From contig NZ_JAIVMF010000001.1 in NCBI RefSeq assembly GCF_020176715.1, positions 62,001 to 126,000 of the forward strand: 64,000 bases of DNA, in the 5' to 3' direction. Shown one piece after another: positions 25,383-35,113 of the stretch. Below the pieces are notes generated by a model. The model ran no database searches and was not told the DNA's origin. It was given only the letters and a program-made list of their open reading frames with translations. A program made the translations under genes and the position numbers. Each line of letters opens with the position of its first letter. Position 1 is the stretch's first letter. The DNA is from Stappia stellulata (GTDB lineage: Bacteria; Pseudomonadota; Alphaproteobacteria; Rhizobiales; Stappiaceae).

Positions 25383-26594
25383 TCACTGCATGCGGGTCAG
25401 CACCTTGTCGAAACGCTCCAGCGCCCAGTCGACATCGTTGCGGGTGAGCACGAGCGGCGGCGCGATGCGGATGGTGTGGTCGTGGGTGTCCTTGGCAAGG
25501 ATCCCCTCCCCGCGCAGCGCCTCGCAATAGGCGCGCGCGCCACCGGCCTCCGGGTGAAGCTCCACCGCCAGCATCAGCCCGCGCCCGCGTACCTCGCGAA
25601 TGGCATTGGAGCGGATGCGCGACAGGCCGTCCTTGAAATAGTCCCCGATCACGGCCGCGTTCTCGATCATGCCTTCCTCCACCAGCACCTTGAGCGCGGC
25701 GCGCGCCACCGCACAGGCCAGCGGATTGCCGCCAAAGGTGGATCCGTGTTCGCCGGGCTGCAACACGCCGAGCACCTCGGAGTTGGAAAGCACGGCGGAG
25801 ACCGGATAGAAGCCGCCGGACAGTGCCTTGCCGACAAGTGTCACATCCGCCTCGATCCCTTCATGCTCCTCCGCCAGCAGCTTGCCGGTGCGGCCGAGCC
25901 CGGTCTGGATCTCGTCGAGAATGAGCGTCACATTGTTGGCGGTGCAGATCTCGCGCACCTTGGCGAAACAGCCCGCCGGCGGGATCAGGATGCCGGCTTC
26001 GCCCTGGATCGGCTCGACCAGAAAGCCGACGGTGTTCGGCGTGATCGCCGCTTCAAAGGCTTCGGCATCGCCGAAGGGCACGACGCGAAAGCCCGGAGCG
26101 AAGGGACCGAAACCGGTGCGCGCGGCCGGGTCGGTGGAGAAGCCGACAATGCCGAGCGTGCGACCGTGAAAATTGTTGTCGCAGACGATGATCTCGGCCT
26201 TGTTCTCCGGCACGCCCTTGACCTCATAGCCCCATTTGCGCACCGCCTTGACCGCGCTTTCCACCGCTTCCGCGCCGGAGTTCATCGGCAGGATCTTGTG
26301 TGCGCCGGTGAGCCGGGCGAGATCCTCGTAAAGCGGCGCGAGCTGGTCGTTGCGAAAGGCCCGCGAGGTCAGCGTCAGTTTCGAGGCCTGGGCGACCATC
26401 GCGTCGCGGATCACCGGATGGCAGTGCCCCTGGTTGACGGCGGAATAGGCCGCGAGGCAATCGAGATAGCGGTTGCCGTCGACATCGTAGAGCCAGACGC
26501 CCTCGCCCCGCGACAGCACCACGTCGATCGGCTTGTAGTTATGGGCGCCAAGCAGGTGTTCGGCGGCAATATAGTCTTCCGGCATGCGGCTCAT
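25383..26594 (-). CDS. rocD: Ornithine aminotransferase
   Basis: A 403-aa class III PLP aminotransferase converting ornithine to glutamate semialdehyde. The PLP lysine lies in [17 protein letters not shown] and the [12 protein letters not shown] strand is intact. It is downstream of arginase on the same strand with a 51-base gap, giving an arginine-ornithine-glutamate route. The neighbourhood supports RocD over other class III aminotransferases. Confidence 0.93.
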   Translation of the reverse strand: MSRMPEDYIAAEHLLGAHNYKPIDVVLSRGEGVWLYDVDGNRYLDCLAAYSAVNQGHCHPVIRDAMVAQASKLTLTSRAFRNDQLAPLYEDLARLTGAHKILPMNSGAEAVESAVKAVRKWGYEVKGVPENKAEIIVCDNNFHGRTLGIVGFSTDPAARTGFGPFAPGFRVVPFGDAEAFEAAITPNTVGFLVEPIQGEAGILIPPAGCFAKVREICTANNVTLILDEIQTGLGRTGKLLAEEHEGIEADVTLVGKALSGGFYPVSAVLSNSEVLGVLQPGEHGSTFGGNPLACAVARAALKVLVEEGMIENAAVIGDYFKDGLSRIRSNAIREVRGRGLMLAVELHPEAGGARAYCEALRGEGILAKDTHDHTIRIAPPLVLTRNDVDWALERFDKVLTRMQ

Positions 26595-26645
26595 GGGTCT
26601 CTCCGAACGGATCAGTCGTTGCAGTCAGGGTCGGAACGGCAGCGG

Positions 26646-27599
26646 TCAGGCGAAGGCTTGCGTCGGCCGATCCATCACATCCTGGCCGAAAAGGCTTGCG
26701 ACCAGTTCGGCAAGCGCGATGGCACTGCGGCCGCGCTCGTCGAGGAAGGGGTTCAGCTCGACCACATCCAGCGACACGGTGACGCCGGCATCCTCCAGAA
26801 GCTCCATCACCAGATGCGCCTCGCGATAGGTGGCACCGCCGGGAACGGTGGTTCCGACCCCCGGCGCGATGTCGGGATCGAGGAAATCGACATCAAGCGA
26901 CACATGAAGAACGCCGTTTTCCGATTTGACTTTGTTGAGGAATTCCCGCATAAGGACCGACACACCATTCTCGTCGATCTGGCGCATGTCGCAGACTGTG
27001 ACGCCGCGCTCGCGCAACAGGCGGCGCTCGCCCGGATCGATCGACCGGGCACCGAAAACACACATGCGCTCCGGCGCAACGGTGGCCCGCGGCGTATCGC
27101 CCATGACCGGTGCCAGCGACGGTTCGCCGGCGGCAAGCGCAAGCGACATGCCGTGCATGTTGCCGGACGGCGAGGTCTCGGGCGTGTTGAAATCGGCATG
27201 GGCATCGAGCCAGAGCACGAACAGCGGCCGACCCTCCTCCTGCCAGTGCCGCGCGACACCGCTCACCGAGCCCATCGACAGGGAATGATCGCCGCCGAGA
27301 AAGATCGGCAGCTTGCCGCCGGCGGATATTTCATAGGCGCGGTCGCACAGGGGGCGGACCCAGGCGGCAACCGTGTCCGGCAGATGAGCCGCGCCGTCGA
27401 GGTGGAGCGGGGCGACCGTGGTCTTGTCGAGCGGCGCGAGATCGCCGAGATCCTCGACCTGCCAGCCGAGCGCGGACAAGCGCCCCTCCAGATCGGCGAC
27501 ACGCAGGGCCGCCGGCCCCATGGCCGCGCCGCGGCGTCCCGTTCCCGCCTCAAGCGGCACGCCCAAAAGGGCAATCGGCCGTTTCGATTCATTGAGCAT
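26646..27599 (-). CDS. rocF: Arginase
   Basis: A 317-aa manganese enzyme splitting arginine into ornithine and urea. Metal ligands are in GGDHSLSMGS, WLDAHADFNTPETS and SLDVDFLDPDIAPG. The ATG at 27597-27599 is preceded by AAGG; a much longer open frame upstream covers the divergent regulator and is not coding. It heads the rocF-rocD operon. Expression is probably controlled by the divergent Lrp-type gene. Confidence 0.95.
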   Translation of the reverse strand: MLNESKRPIALLGVPLEAGTGRRGAAMGPAALRVADLEGRLSALGWQVEDLGDLAPLDKTTVAPLHLDGAAHLPDTVAAWVRPLCDRAYEISAGGKLPIFLGGDHSLSMGSVSGVARHWQEEGRPLFVLWLDAHADFNTPETSPSGNMHGMSLALAAGEPSLAPVMGDTPRATVAPERMCVFGARSIDPGERRLLRERGVTVCDMRQIDENGVSVLMREFLNKVKSENGVLHVSLDVDFLDPDIAPGVGTTVPGGATYREAHLVMELLEDAGVTVSLDVVELNPFLDERGRSAIALAELVASLFGQDVMDRPTQAFA

Positions 27600-27722
27600 C
27601 AACACACCTTTCCGTTCGCAGGTCGGCTGCGTGCACAGGGACCGCATGTCCCACGCGCGCCGAGCGAAGGGTAGCCGATGCAGAGGGTGCGCATCCGAGA
27701 CGTTGACGGAAAGGCGATTTAT

Positions 27723-27757
27723 TGTCACTTTCGAAGGCAATTCTTGCCAAAGTGGCA
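27723..27757. promoter_or_regulatory. Nested inverted repeats between arginase and lrp (candidate Lrp operator)
   Basis: An outer pair, TGTCACTTT (27723-27731) and AAAGTGGCA (27749-27757), matches at eight of nine positions. It encloses a perfect inner dyad, GGCAA-TTC-TTGCC (27736-27748). The site is 124 bases before arginase and 26 bases before the lrp start, well placed for autoregulation and control of rocFD. Confidence 0.5.
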
Positions 27758-27782
27758 GATGCAATCGAGCATAGTGACGGAT

Positions 27783-28205
27783 ATGGACGATCTCGACCGC
27801 CGACTGATCGCGCTGCTGCGGCATGATGCCCGCCTGCCGGTTGCCTCGCTCGCCGCCGATCTCGGCGTATCGCGCGCCACGGTGAAAGCCCGGATCGACC
27901 GGCTCGTGGACAACGGGATCATTCAGGGGTTCACGGTGCGGCTGCGCAGCGCGGAGGCCGGCGGGCGTGTCCGCGCGATCATGATGATCGAGGTCGAGGG
28001 GCATCGCACCGACGCGATCCTGCGCCGGCTGCAGGGATTTCCGGAAGTGCGCGCGCTCTATTCCACCAACGGGCGCTGGGATGTGGTCGCGGAACTGGAG
28101 ACCGACACGCTGGAAGCGTTCGACCGGCTGCTGTCGGGCGTGCGCACCATGGACGGCATCGCCAGTTCGGAGACCAGCATTCTGCTGTCCGCGCGCAAGG
28201 GCTGA
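27783..28205 (+). CDS. Lrp/AsnC family transcriptional regulator
   Basis: A 140-aa protein with an N-terminal winged helix-turn-helix (MDDLDRRLIALLRHDARLP, then LAADLGVSRATVKARIDRL) and a C-terminal RAM ligand-binding domain (FPEVRALYSTNGRWDVVAEL). The ATG at 27783 matches the family start; the longer frame upstream reads through the operator region. Divergent position to arginase suggests an arginine- or ornithine-responsive activator, as in other Hyphomicrobiales (inference). Confidence 0.9.
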   Translation: MDDLDRRLIALLRHDARLPVASLAADLGVSRATVKARIDRLVDNGIIQGFTVRLRSAEAGGRVRAIMMIEVEGHRTDAILRRLQGFPEVRALYSTNGRWDVVAELETDTLEAFDRLLSGVRTMDGIASSETSILLSARKG

Positions 28206-28223
28206 GGCCGCTGCCCAAACGAA

Positions 28224-28248
28224 AACGGCCCACCGAGGGCGGGCCGTT
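28224..28248 (-). terminator. Terminator between lrp and rpsI (convergent)
   Basis: A stem AACGGCCC/GGGCCGTT closes a 9-base loop. Read on the minus strand it is followed by TTTTCGTTT, so it mainly serves the rplM-rpsI transcript; it may also stop lrp transcription. Confidence 0.7.
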
Positions 28249-28275
28249 CGAAAGTGCAACAAGCAGGCTGACGGA

Positions 28276-28752
28276 TCAGCGCTTGGAGAACTGGAAGCTC
28301 CGGCGAGCCTTGCGGCGGCCGTACTTCTTGCGCTCCACGACGCGGCTGTCGCGCGTCAGGAAGCCTTCCTTCTTGAGCAGGCCGCGAAGCTCCGGCTCAT
28401 AGTAGGTCAGCGCCTTGGAGATGCCGTGACGCACTGCACCGGCCTGGCCGGACAGGCCGCCGCCGGCGACCGTGGCGATCACGTCGTACTGGCCATCGCG
28501 ATCAACGAGCACGATCGGCTGGCGCAGGATCATCTGCAGCACCGGACGTGCGAAGTACTCCGAGAAGTCCTTCTTGTTGATGATGATCTTGCCGGTGCCC
28601 GGCTTGATCCAGACGCGCGCGATGGCGTCCTTGCGCTTGCCGGTGGCATAGGCGCGGCCCAGCGAGTCAAGCTTCTGGACATGCACCGGGGCTTCCGCCT
28701 CGACAGTGCCGATGGCGCCGCCCAGGTCTTCGAGGGACTGAAGCTCAGCCAT
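28276..28752 (-). CDS. rpsI: 30S ribosomal protein S9
   Basis: A 158-aa protein with the N-terminal extension common in alphaproteobacteria (about 30 residues before the [14 protein letters not shown] motif). The [19 protein letters not shown] region and the RRSFQFSKR tail, which reaches the P-site tRNA, are intact. It follows rplM with two bases between, as usual. Confidence 0.98.
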   Translation of the reverse strand: MAELQSLEDLGGAIGTVEAEAPVHVQKLDSLGRAYATGKRKDAIARVWIKPGTGKIIINKKDFSEYFARPVLQMILRQPIVLVDRDGQYDVIATVAGGGLSGQAGAVRHGISKALTYYEPELRGLLKKEGFLTRDSRVVERKKYGRRKARRSFQFSKR

Positions 28753-28754
28753 GA

Positions 28755-29222
28755 TTACGCCCTCTTCCCGTCGTTCTTCGCATTCACGGACTTGAAGTCG
28801 ACCGGAACCGGCGACTGTGCCTCATGCGGATGAGTGGAACCGGCGTAGATCCGGAGGTTCTTCAGCTGGGTGCGGCTCAGCGGCCCGCCCGGCATCATGC
28901 GCTTGACGGCCTGCTCGAGCACGCGCTCGGGGTGCTTGCCCTCGATGATCGCGCGAGCCGTGCGCTCCTTGATGCCACCCGGATATCCGGTGTGCCAGTA
29001 GTACTTCTTGTCCGTCAGCTTCTTGCCCGTCAGAACGGCCTTTTCGGCGTTGATGACGATGACATTGTCGCCGCAGTCAATGTGAGGCGTGAAGGTCGGC
29101 TTGGTCTTGCCGCGCAGCGTGTTGGCGATGAAGGCGGCCAGACGGCCGACAACAACGCCTTCGGCGTCGATCAAGATCCACTTCTTATCGACCTCGGCCG
29201 TTTTGGCGGAGTAGGTCTTCAT
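28755..29222 (-). CDS. rplM: 50S ribosomal protein L13
   Basis: A 155-aa protein with family motifs [26 protein letters not shown] and [18 protein letters not shown]. It heads the rplM-rpsI operon. A sigma-70 promoter is visible about 110 bases upstream (29330-29358). Confidence 0.98.
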   Translation of the reverse strand: MKTYSAKTAEVDKKWILIDAEGVVVGRLAAFIANTLRGKTKPTFTPHIDCGDNVIVINAEKAVLTGKKLTDKKYYWHTGYPGGIKERTARAIIEGKHPERVLEQAVKRMMPGGPLSRTQLKNLRIYAGSTHPHEAQSPVPVDFKSVNAKNDGKRA

Positions 29223-29621
29223 GGGTGCGATCCGTGTTTGTCGCGGACCGGACAGCGCCTGATAACGGCGAAACCGGCCCGAATGCCATGCAAAACGGCC
29301 CCGAACCGGGACCGCGTGCTGTCGGAGGGTGTTTACGCCCGTCCGCGGAGACTGTCAATCTCCATAATTCGGCACGCACCCCAGAAAGCCACATAAAAAC
29401 AATTAGTTAGAAAAACGGTATTATTTTACCACATGAAACAAGGGTGGTTTCGCCCTGACCGAAGCCCGAGTCCGTCAGCGTCAACCGGAGAAGATGCCCC
29501 CTGGACCCTCGGCGCAAGCGAATTGCGCGCCTTGGTTGCGCATGCTCATATGGCAATCCACGCGAATTTGAACATCCATCGCATCGAAGACATAGACGGT
29601 TTCCCTTCGCAGGATTTTTCA
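29223..29621. other. Intergenic region upstream of rplM
   Basis: Holds the rplM leader and promoter (annotated separately). An AT-rich stretch (about 29380-29435) follows, then nothing recognisable up to the secreted-protein gene at 29622. No gene is supported. Confidence 0.5.
29330..29358 (-). promoter_or_regulatory. Sigma-70 promoter of rplM-rpsI
   Basis: On the minus strand a perfect TTGACA (29353-29358) is separated by 17 bases from TAAACA (29330-29335). The predicted transcript has a leader of about 100 bases ahead of rplM. Confidence 0.7.
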
Positions 29622-30098
29622 ATGACAGACTACTCCTTCCCTTGTGCCTCGGCGCTGCGATTTCTCGCTGCGGCAGGTGTCGCGTTTTTCGCAATCGCCA
29701 ACGACCTGAGACCGGCGGACGCCATGTCGGTCAAACGCATGTATGACCTCCATGCTCACAATTGGGCCTGTACATCCAAGAGCGCCTACGCTCAACACAG
29801 GCGCCGACTGTCGAGCGGGCGCGTCAGAACGGAGCTGGTGGGTGGCAAGGCCGTCTTGGTCGACGTTCGGGCGGGCAAGGTCCTTCCGTCGCCGGACTGC
29901 GTTCCCCTCCTGGGCAAAACGGCACGTGTCGTCGAGCGGACGATGTTCGCGGGCCAGTGGTGCGTGACAACCGAGCGCCACGGCCGTTGCCTGTGGATCG
30001 ACAAGGCTAAGTTCAGGCGGTTGTACGCAGGTGCGGCGGACGGGGACGTCTACCGGAGGATCAGCATACGGGTCGTGAACCCGCGCCGAACTCGCTAG
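29622..30098 (+). CDS. Hypothetical secreted protein
   Basis: A 158-aa protein with a hydrophobic signal segment (LRFLAAAGVAFFAIA, then PADA). The mature part is basic and has several cysteines (WACTSK, SPDCVP, QWCVTT, GRCLWI), possibly forming disulfides in the periplasm. AGGA at 29611 precedes the ATG. No domain is recognised. It converges with, and overlaps by four bases, the thioesterase gene. Confidence 0.65.
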   Translation: MTDYSFPCASALRFLAAAGVAFFAIANDLRPADAMSVKRMYDLHAHNWACTSKSAYAQHRRRLSSGRVRTELVGGKAVLVDVRAGKVLPSPDCVPLLGKTARVVERTMFAGQWCVTTERHGRCLWIDKAKFRRLYAGAADGDVYRRISIRVVNPRRTR

Positions 30099-30508
30099 CG
30101 CGGCGGGATCGAGTAGGTTGCCGTGGCGTGGGCGACGGGATCGCCGCCGTCGGCACCGGTGATCGCGCATTCCACCACGGCGAGCCGCTTGCCGAGCTTC
30201 AGCAGCTTGCAGGTGGCGACGAGATCGCCCGGCTCGGGCTTGCGCAGAAAATTCATGTTGAGATTGGTGGTGACCGCGAGCGCCACCGGGCCGATATGGG
30301 CCAGGATCACCACATAGGCCGCGAGATCGACCAGCGTCATCATGGTCGGACCGGAGATCGTGCCACCGGGCCGCAAATGACGCTCCTGCGGCAAGACCGA
30401 CATGACGGCGCAGCCTTCGCTCACCTCGCGGATCGCGTAGATCCGCCCGTCCGCATGAACCTGCGGAAACTCGCGGTCTATGAAGGCATCGAGTTCCGCT
30501 ATCGTCAT
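30095..30508 (-). CDS. PaaI-type acyl-CoA thioesterase (hotdog fold)
   Basis: A 137-aa hotdog-fold thioesterase. Typical segments are RPGGTISGPTMMTLVDLAAY and the TTNLNMNFLRKPEPGDLVA strand, with TATYSIPPR closing. It hydrolyses acyl-CoAs; the substrate is unknown. Divergent from the enoyl-CoA hydratase gene, which suggests related acyl-CoA metabolism. The ATG at 30506-30508 matches the family start. Confidence 0.88.
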   Translation of the reverse strand: MTIAELDAFIDREFPQVHADGRIYAIREVSEGCAVMSVLPQERHLRPGGTISGPTMMTLVDLAAYVVILAHIGPVALAVTTNLNMNFLRKPEPGDLVATCKLLKLGKRLAVVECAITGADGGDPVAHATATYSIPPR

Positions 30509-30665
30509 CACTGGCTGCAAGATACCGCCTCCCCCGAACTGATCTTCCCTTCTCGTTAACGGAAGGGCGGAGAGGCGACAAGTATCAAGACGTTGCGGTT
30601 CGTGCTTTCTGAGCGGTCGGCTTGTTGGTACAAAGGGGCCAATTCGCCTCGACAGGAGAGCCGCC

Positions 30666-31469
30666 ATGGACAGCGCCACACCGCCGCCGCTTGTTGAAAC
30701 CCGCGAGGGGGGCGTGCTGACCCTCACGATGAACCGGCCGGAGCGAAAGAATTCCCTCTCCGAAGAGATGATGGCCGCGCTCCAGGCAGCGCTCGACGCC
30801 GCCCGCGACGACGCGGACGCACGGGTGATCGTGCTGCGTTCCACCGGCAATGTCTTCTGCGCCGGACACGATCTCAAGGAAATGACGGCGGCCCGCGACC
30901 ACGACGACCGCGGCCGAGCATACTATTCAGACGTCATGAACCGCTGTGCCACGCTGATGCAGACCATCGTCACCCACCCGCGCCCGGTGATCGCGCAGGT
31001 GGAGGGCATGGCGACCGCCGCCGGCCTGCAGCTCGTCGCCTCCTGCGATCTGGCAATCGCCGGCGAGGACGCGCGCTTCTGCACGCCGGGCGTCAACATC
31101 GGCCTGTTCTGTTCGACGCCGATGGTGGCGCTGTCGCGCAATGTCTCGCGCAAGCAGGCGATGGAAATGCTGCTCACCGGTGAGGTCATCGACGCCGGCA
31201 CGGCGCGCGAGTTCGGCCTGGTCAACCGGGTCGTGCCGCAGGCCTATCTGGAACAGGTGGTCGCGAAATACGCCGAGACCATCGCCTCCAAGTCGCCGCT
31301 GACTCTGAAGATCGGCAAGGAAGCCTTCTACCGGCAGGCGGAAATGCCGCTCGACGAGGCCTATCGCCACTGTGCCCAGGTCATGGTCGACAACATGATG
31401 GCGCGCGACGCGGAGGAAGGCATCGGCGCCTTCATCGAAAAGCGCGCGCCCGTGTGGAGCGGGGAGTAG
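30666..31469 (+). CDS. Enoyl-CoA hydratase/isomerase family protein
   Basis: A 267-aa crotonase-fold protein. The oxyanion-hole segment FCAGHDLKEM and the second loop MATAAGLQLVASCDLAIA are present, and FCTPGVNIGLFCSTP resembles the ECHDC3 subgroup. GACAGGAGAGCC precedes the ATG. It is the first gene of a tight run with the 76-aa ORF and the CoA-binding protein. Confidence 0.88.
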   Translation: MDSATPPPLVETREGGVLTLTMNRPERKNSLSEEMMAALQAALDAARDDADARVIVLRSTGNVFCAGHDLKEMTAARDHDDRGRAYYSDVMNRCATLMQTIVTHPRPVIAQVEGMATAAGLQLVASCDLAIAGEDARFCTPGVNIGLFCSTPMVALSRNVSRKQAMEMLLTGEVIDAGTAREFGLVNRVVPQAYLEQVVAKYAETIASKSPLTLKIGKEAFYRQAEMPLDEAYRHCAQVMVDNMMARDAEEGIGAFIEKRAPVWSGE

Positions 31470-31472
31470 ATC

Positions 31473-31703
31473 ATGGCGAGAATTACGAGCTTTGAAAAAA
31501 AACATCGCGACCAGCTCACAACGCACGGCGGCATACCAGCAACCTATTTCGTTCAAAAATCTGAAGGACGCATCCTTATTCAAATAGATACTCACGGAAG
31601 TGAGCACCGAAAACTCGAAGGAAAAGTTAGCCAATCAATACAGCTCGACGACGTATCGGCAAGAGAGTTGCTTGGCATCCTCAAGTTTGAGCTGGATGAA
31701 TGA
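31473..31703 (+). CDS. Small conserved-type protein of unknown function, AT-rich
   Basis: A 76-aa protein starting three bases after the enoyl-CoA hydratase stop and overlapping the next gene by four bases. The pattern (MARITSFEKKHRDQL, then ILIQIDTHGSEHRKLEGK and VSQSIQLDDVSARELLGIL) recalls a family of about 75-aa proteins often mislabelled methionyl-tRNA formyltransferase; this is from memory. Base composition is far more AT-rich than either neighbour, suggesting recent acquisition into an existing operon. Confidence 0.7.
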   Translation: MARITSFEKKHRDQLTTHGGIPATYFVQKSEGRILIQIDTHGSEHRKLEGKVSQSIQLDDVSARELLGILKFELDE

Positions 31704-32242
31704 TGGTTTCCGCCCACGACCGCTATTCCGACGCCTTCATCCGCGACGTGCTGGACGGCACCAAGACCATCGCCATGGTCGGCGCCAGCGCCAACACCGT
31801 GCGGCCGTCCTATTTCGTGCTGAAATACATGCTCTCCAAGGGCTACCGCGTGTTCCCGATCAATCCGGGCCAGGCGGGCAAGGAGATCCTCGGCCAGACG
31901 GTCTACGGCTCGCTTGCCGATGTGCCCGAGCCGATCGACATGGTCGATATCTTCCGAAACTCGGAGGCGGCCCTCGGTGTCACGCAGGAGGCGCTCGTGC
32001 TTTCGCCGCTGCCGAAGGTGATCTGGATGCAGCTGTCCGTGCGCAACGACGAGGCGGCAAAGCTCGCAGAGCACGCCGGCCTCAAGGTGGTGATGGACCG
32101 CTGCCCCAAGATCGAATACGGACGGTTGTCGGGGGAAATCGGCTGGACGGGCGTCAATTCGCGCATGCTGTCCTCCAAGCGGCCGACGCTGAAGGCCGGG
32201 TTCCAGCATCGCGGCCTCGGTGGCAAGCCGACCGGCAGCTGA
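31700..32242 (+). CDS. CoA-binding protein (YccU-type Rossmann fold)
   Basis: A 180-aa protein of the CoA_binding_2 family. It shows IAMVGASANTVRPSYFV for nucleotide/CoA binding, GYRVFPINPGQAGKEILG and a conserved MDRCPKIEYGRL near the end. Two adjacent ATGs are possible; the first overlaps the preceding stop codon. Role unknown. Confidence 0.9.
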   Translation: MMVSAHDRYSDAFIRDVLDGTKTIAMVGASANTVRPSYFVLKYMLSKGYRVFPINPGQAGKEILGQTVYGSLADVPEPIDMVDIFRNSEAALGVTQEALVLSPLPKVIWMQLSVRNDEAAKLAEHAGLKVVMDRCPKIEYGRLSGEIGWTGVNSRMLSSKRPTLKAGFQHRGLGGKPTGS

Positions 32243-32430
32243 CCTTCACAGACATCATTGCGGAAGAGCTCCGCCCGGAGGCACCGAGACAGACGCGTGC
32301 CGGAACGGTGGATCCCGACCGCGCGCGGGGTTTGCGGATTTGACGCAAGCCACGGGCGCCGTGCACTGTGTGGGTATGGTCCGGCCCGCCTTGCGGCCTG
32401 CCTTGAAACAATGAGTGTGAGATCCGTCGC

Positions 32431-32982
32431 GTGACGATTGTTTCCAAAAAGCCCCGCAAAGGGGCGCCGCCGGAGGGGGACCGCCCCCGCTCGAAGCGGG
32501 TTACCGACATCATCGGCTGGCGCGAATGGGTCGCGTTGCCGGACATCGGCATTCCGGAAATCAAGGCCAAGATCGACACCGGAGCACGCACATCGGCGCT
32601 TCATGCCGTCGACCAGGAGGTCTTCGAGCGCGACGGCCGTCCCTGGGTGCGGTTCCGCGTGCCCGCCTCGAACAAGCATCGCGACATTCCGGTGGAAGCC
32701 CCGCTGATCGACGAGCGCGACATCAAGAACACCAGCGGCATTCCCGAACGCCGGCGCATCATCCGCACGACGCTGCTGCTCGGACGACATCACTGGCGGA
32801 TCGACATCTCGCTCGCCAATCGGGAACGGATGGAGTTCGACATCATTTTGGGTCGCACGGCGATCCGCAGCCGTGGCGTGCTCGTGCATCCCGGCAAATC
32901 CTTCGTTGCCGGCCCGCCACAGCCGCAAGTCTTGACCGGACGCGCTATTCCGCCCGCCGGTTTACCGGGAGACGTTCAATGA
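32431..32982 (+). CDS. rimB: RimB-type putative protease (DUF785/retropepsin-like)
   Basis: A 183-aa protein with the retropepsin-like signature [12 protein letters not shown], the family earlier called ATP-dependent zinc protease. In pseudomonads RimB cleaves the poly-glutamate tails RimK adds to ribosomal protein S6. It starts at GTG 32431, and its stop overlaps the rimK start (ATGA). A basic N-terminal extension of about 25 residues precedes the domain. Confidence 0.82.
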   Translation: MTIVSKKPRKGAPPEGDRPRSKRVTDIIGWREWVALPDIGIPEIKAKIDTGARTSALHAVDQEVFERDGRPWVRFRVPASNKHRDIPVEAPLIDERDIKNTSGIPERRRIIRTTLLLGRHHWRIDISLANRERMEFDIILGRTAIRSRGVLVHPGKSFVAGPPQPQVLTGRAIPPAGLPGDVQ

Positions 32983-33884
32983 AAATCGTCATGATGGCCC
33001 GCAACCCGGACCTCTATTCGCACCGCAGACTGGTCGAGGCCGCGCAGGAACGCGGCCACGAGATCGACATCGTCAACACGCTGCGATGCTACATGAACAT
33101 CGCCTCGCGACGGCCGGAGGTCTATTACAACGGCGAAAAACTGCCGCAGTACGACGCGGTGATCCCGCGCATCGGCGCCTCGGTCACTTTCTACGGTCTG
33201 GCGGTGCTGCGCCAGTTCGAGATGATGGGCGTGTTTCCGCTCAACGAATCCGTCGGCATCGGCCGCTCGCGCGACAAGCTGCGCTCCATGCAGCTGCTCG
33301 CCCGCGACGGCATCGGACTGCCGGTCACCACCTTCGCCCACGATCCGCGCCAGACGGAAGAGGTGCTGAAGCTCGCCGGCGGCGCGCCGCTGGTGATCAA
33401 GCTGCTGGAAGGCACGCAAGGCATCGGCGTGGTGCTTGCAGACACCGACCGGTCGGCGAAATCCGTGATCGAGGCGTTTCGCGGCGCGGGCGTCAACATT
33501 CTCGTGCAGGAGTTCATCAAGGAAGCCGGCGGCACCGACATTCGCGCGCTGGTCGTCGACGGCAAGGTGATTGCGGCGATGAAACGCACCGGCGCGGAAG
33601 GCGAGTTCCGCTCCAACCTGCACCGCGGCGGCAGCGCCCAGGCGATCCGCATCTCGCCGGAGGAACGCCAGACCGCGATCCGCGCGGCAAAGACGATGGG
33701 CCTGAACGTCTGCGGCGTCGACATGCTGCGCGCCAACCACGGCGCGGTGGTGATGGAGGTGAACTCCTCCCCCGGACTTGAGGGCGTCGAAAAGGCAACC
33801 GGCATCGATGTTGCCGGCAAGATCATCCAGTTCATCGAGAAAAGCGCCAAGCCGGGCAAGACACGCACGAAGGGCAAGGGGTGA
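32979..33884 (+). CDS. rimK: RimK-type ATP-grasp alpha-L-glutamate ligase
   Basis: A 301-aa ATP-grasp ligase of normal RimK length. It shows [13 protein letters not shown], the ATP-binding [15 protein letters not shown], the [18 protein letters not shown] strand and the metal-binding [16 protein letters not shown]. It adds glutamates to the C-terminus of ribosomal protein S6 or a similar acceptor. It is translationally coupled to both neighbours by four-base overlaps. Confidence 0.93.
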   Translation: MKIVMMARNPDLYSHRRLVEAAQERGHEIDIVNTLRCYMNIASRRPEVYYNGEKLPQYDAVIPRIGASVTFYGLAVLRQFEMMGVFPLNESVGIGRSRDKLRSMQLLARDGIGLPVTTFAHDPRQTEEVLKLAGGAPLVIKLLEGTQGIGVVLADTDRSAKSVIEAFRGAGVNILVQEFIKEAGGTDIRALVVDGKVIAAMKRTGAEGEFRSNLHRGGSAQAIRISPEERQTAIRAAKTMGLNVCGVDMLRANHGAVVMEVNSSPGLEGVEKATGIDVAGKIIQFIEKSAKPGKTRTKGKG

Positions 33885-34942
33885 ACGCGGACAGCCGGAA
33901 ACCGAAAAAACGCCCCGCATTCGAGATCGGCGAGTTCGTGATCGAAGCGGGGACGCGGCGCACAGTCGATTTGCCCGTCAGCGTGCTGTCGGACCACACG
34001 CCGGTCTCCATGTCCGTGCATGTCGTCCATGGCGCGCGGCCGGGGCCGACGCTCTTCGTTAGCGCGGCGGTGCATGGCGACGAGATCATCGGCGTGGAAA
34101 TCGCGCGCCGGCTGCTGTCCGTCGACAGTCTCGACGGCCTGCGCGGCACGCTTCTCGTCATTCCGATCGTCAACACCTTCGGCTTTCACAGCCACTCGCG
34201 CTACCTGCCCGACCGGCGCGATCTCAACCGCAGCTTTCCCGGCAGCGCGCGCGGATCGCTCGCCGCGCGGCTGGCCCAGCTCTTCATGTCGGAGGTGGTG
34301 GCGCGCTCGAACTACGGCATCGACCTGCATTCCGCCGCGATCCACCGCACCAACCTGCCGCAAATCCGCGTGTCGCCCTCGCGCCCGGAAACGCTGGAGC
34401 TCGCGGAAGCCTTCGGCGCACCGGTGATGCTGGTCTCGTCGCTGCGCGAGGGATCGCTGCGCCAGGCCGCGCAAAAGCACGATGTCGACATCCTGCTCTA
34501 CGAGGCTGGCGAAGGCCTGCGCTTCGACGAATTCGCGGCCCGGGTCGGGGTCAGCGGCATCCTGCGCGTCATGCGACGGCTCGGAATGGTCGGCCCCAGG
34601 GGCGTGACGCGGCCCAAGCACCGCTCGCTGCGCGGCGGGTCGAGCACCTGGCTGCGGGCGCCGGCGGGCGGTCTGCTGCGCGCCTTCAAGACCATCGGCG
34701 ACAGCGTCCAGGAGGGCGACGTGCTGGGCATTGTCTCCGACCCGTTCGGCGAACGGGAACGCCCTGTCACCGCCACCTCCGGCGGACTGATCATCGGCCG
34801 GTCGAACCTGCCTGTGGTCAACGAGGGCGATGCGCTGTTTCACGTCATGCAGGTGGATACCGACCATGCCGAACCGGCACTTGCCGGGATGACCGCCGAG
34901 GTCGGGCGCGATCCGCTGTTCGACGAGGACGAGATCATCTGA
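33881..34942 (+). CDS. Succinylglutamate desuccinylase/aspartoacylase family protein
   Basis: A 353-aa M14-like zinc hydrolase. Zinc ligands are in [12 protein letters not shown] and [26 protein letters not shown] carries the substrate-binding arginine and asparagine. The C-terminal third is a lipoyl-like beta-barrel ([21 protein letters not shown]). Starting at a GTG that overlaps the rimK stop, it is likely to hydrolyse a RimK-made or related amide, although this is unproven. Confidence 0.88.
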   Translation: MNADSRKPKKRPAFEIGEFVIEAGTRRTVDLPVSVLSDHTPVSMSVHVVHGARPGPTLFVSAAVHGDEIIGVEIARRLLSVDSLDGLRGTLLVIPIVNTFGFHSHSRYLPDRRDLNRSFPGSARGSLAARLAQLFMSEVVARSNYGIDLHSAAIHRTNLPQIRVSPSRPETLELAEAFGAPVMLVSSLREGSLRQAAQKHDVDILLYEAGEGLRFDEFAARVGVSGILRVMRRLGMVGPRGVTRPKHRSLRGGSSTWLRAPAGGLLRAFKTIGDSVQEGDVLGIVSDPFGERERPVTATSGGLIIGRSNLPVVNEGDALFHVMQVDTDHAEPALAGMTAEVGRDPLFDEDEII

Positions 34943-35113
34943 GGCGTTGCGCGTTTGCCCGGATTGGCGATGCCATCGTCTCAAAATGCATGATGATGAA
35001 AGTATTTGATCCTAATCCCGCTGAGGAAAACGACCGCGCTTTGCTTTGACGCGCTCCCCCCCTTGCGCCAGTATGCCGCCGGCTTTCCGACATTGTCGAT
35101 TGAGGAGAATTTC

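Noticed and set aside
26646-28262. 538-codon version of arginase
   Set aside because: The extra N-terminal part lies antisense to the Lrp-type regulator and reads through the intergenic operator; the family start is at 27599.
34943-35113. Possible SAM-II or related riboswitch before metY
   Set aside because: Some elements (TATTTGATC, CCGCTGAGGAAAA) recall the motif, but the paired pseudoknot segments and the conserved CGCTAAA core could not be matched.
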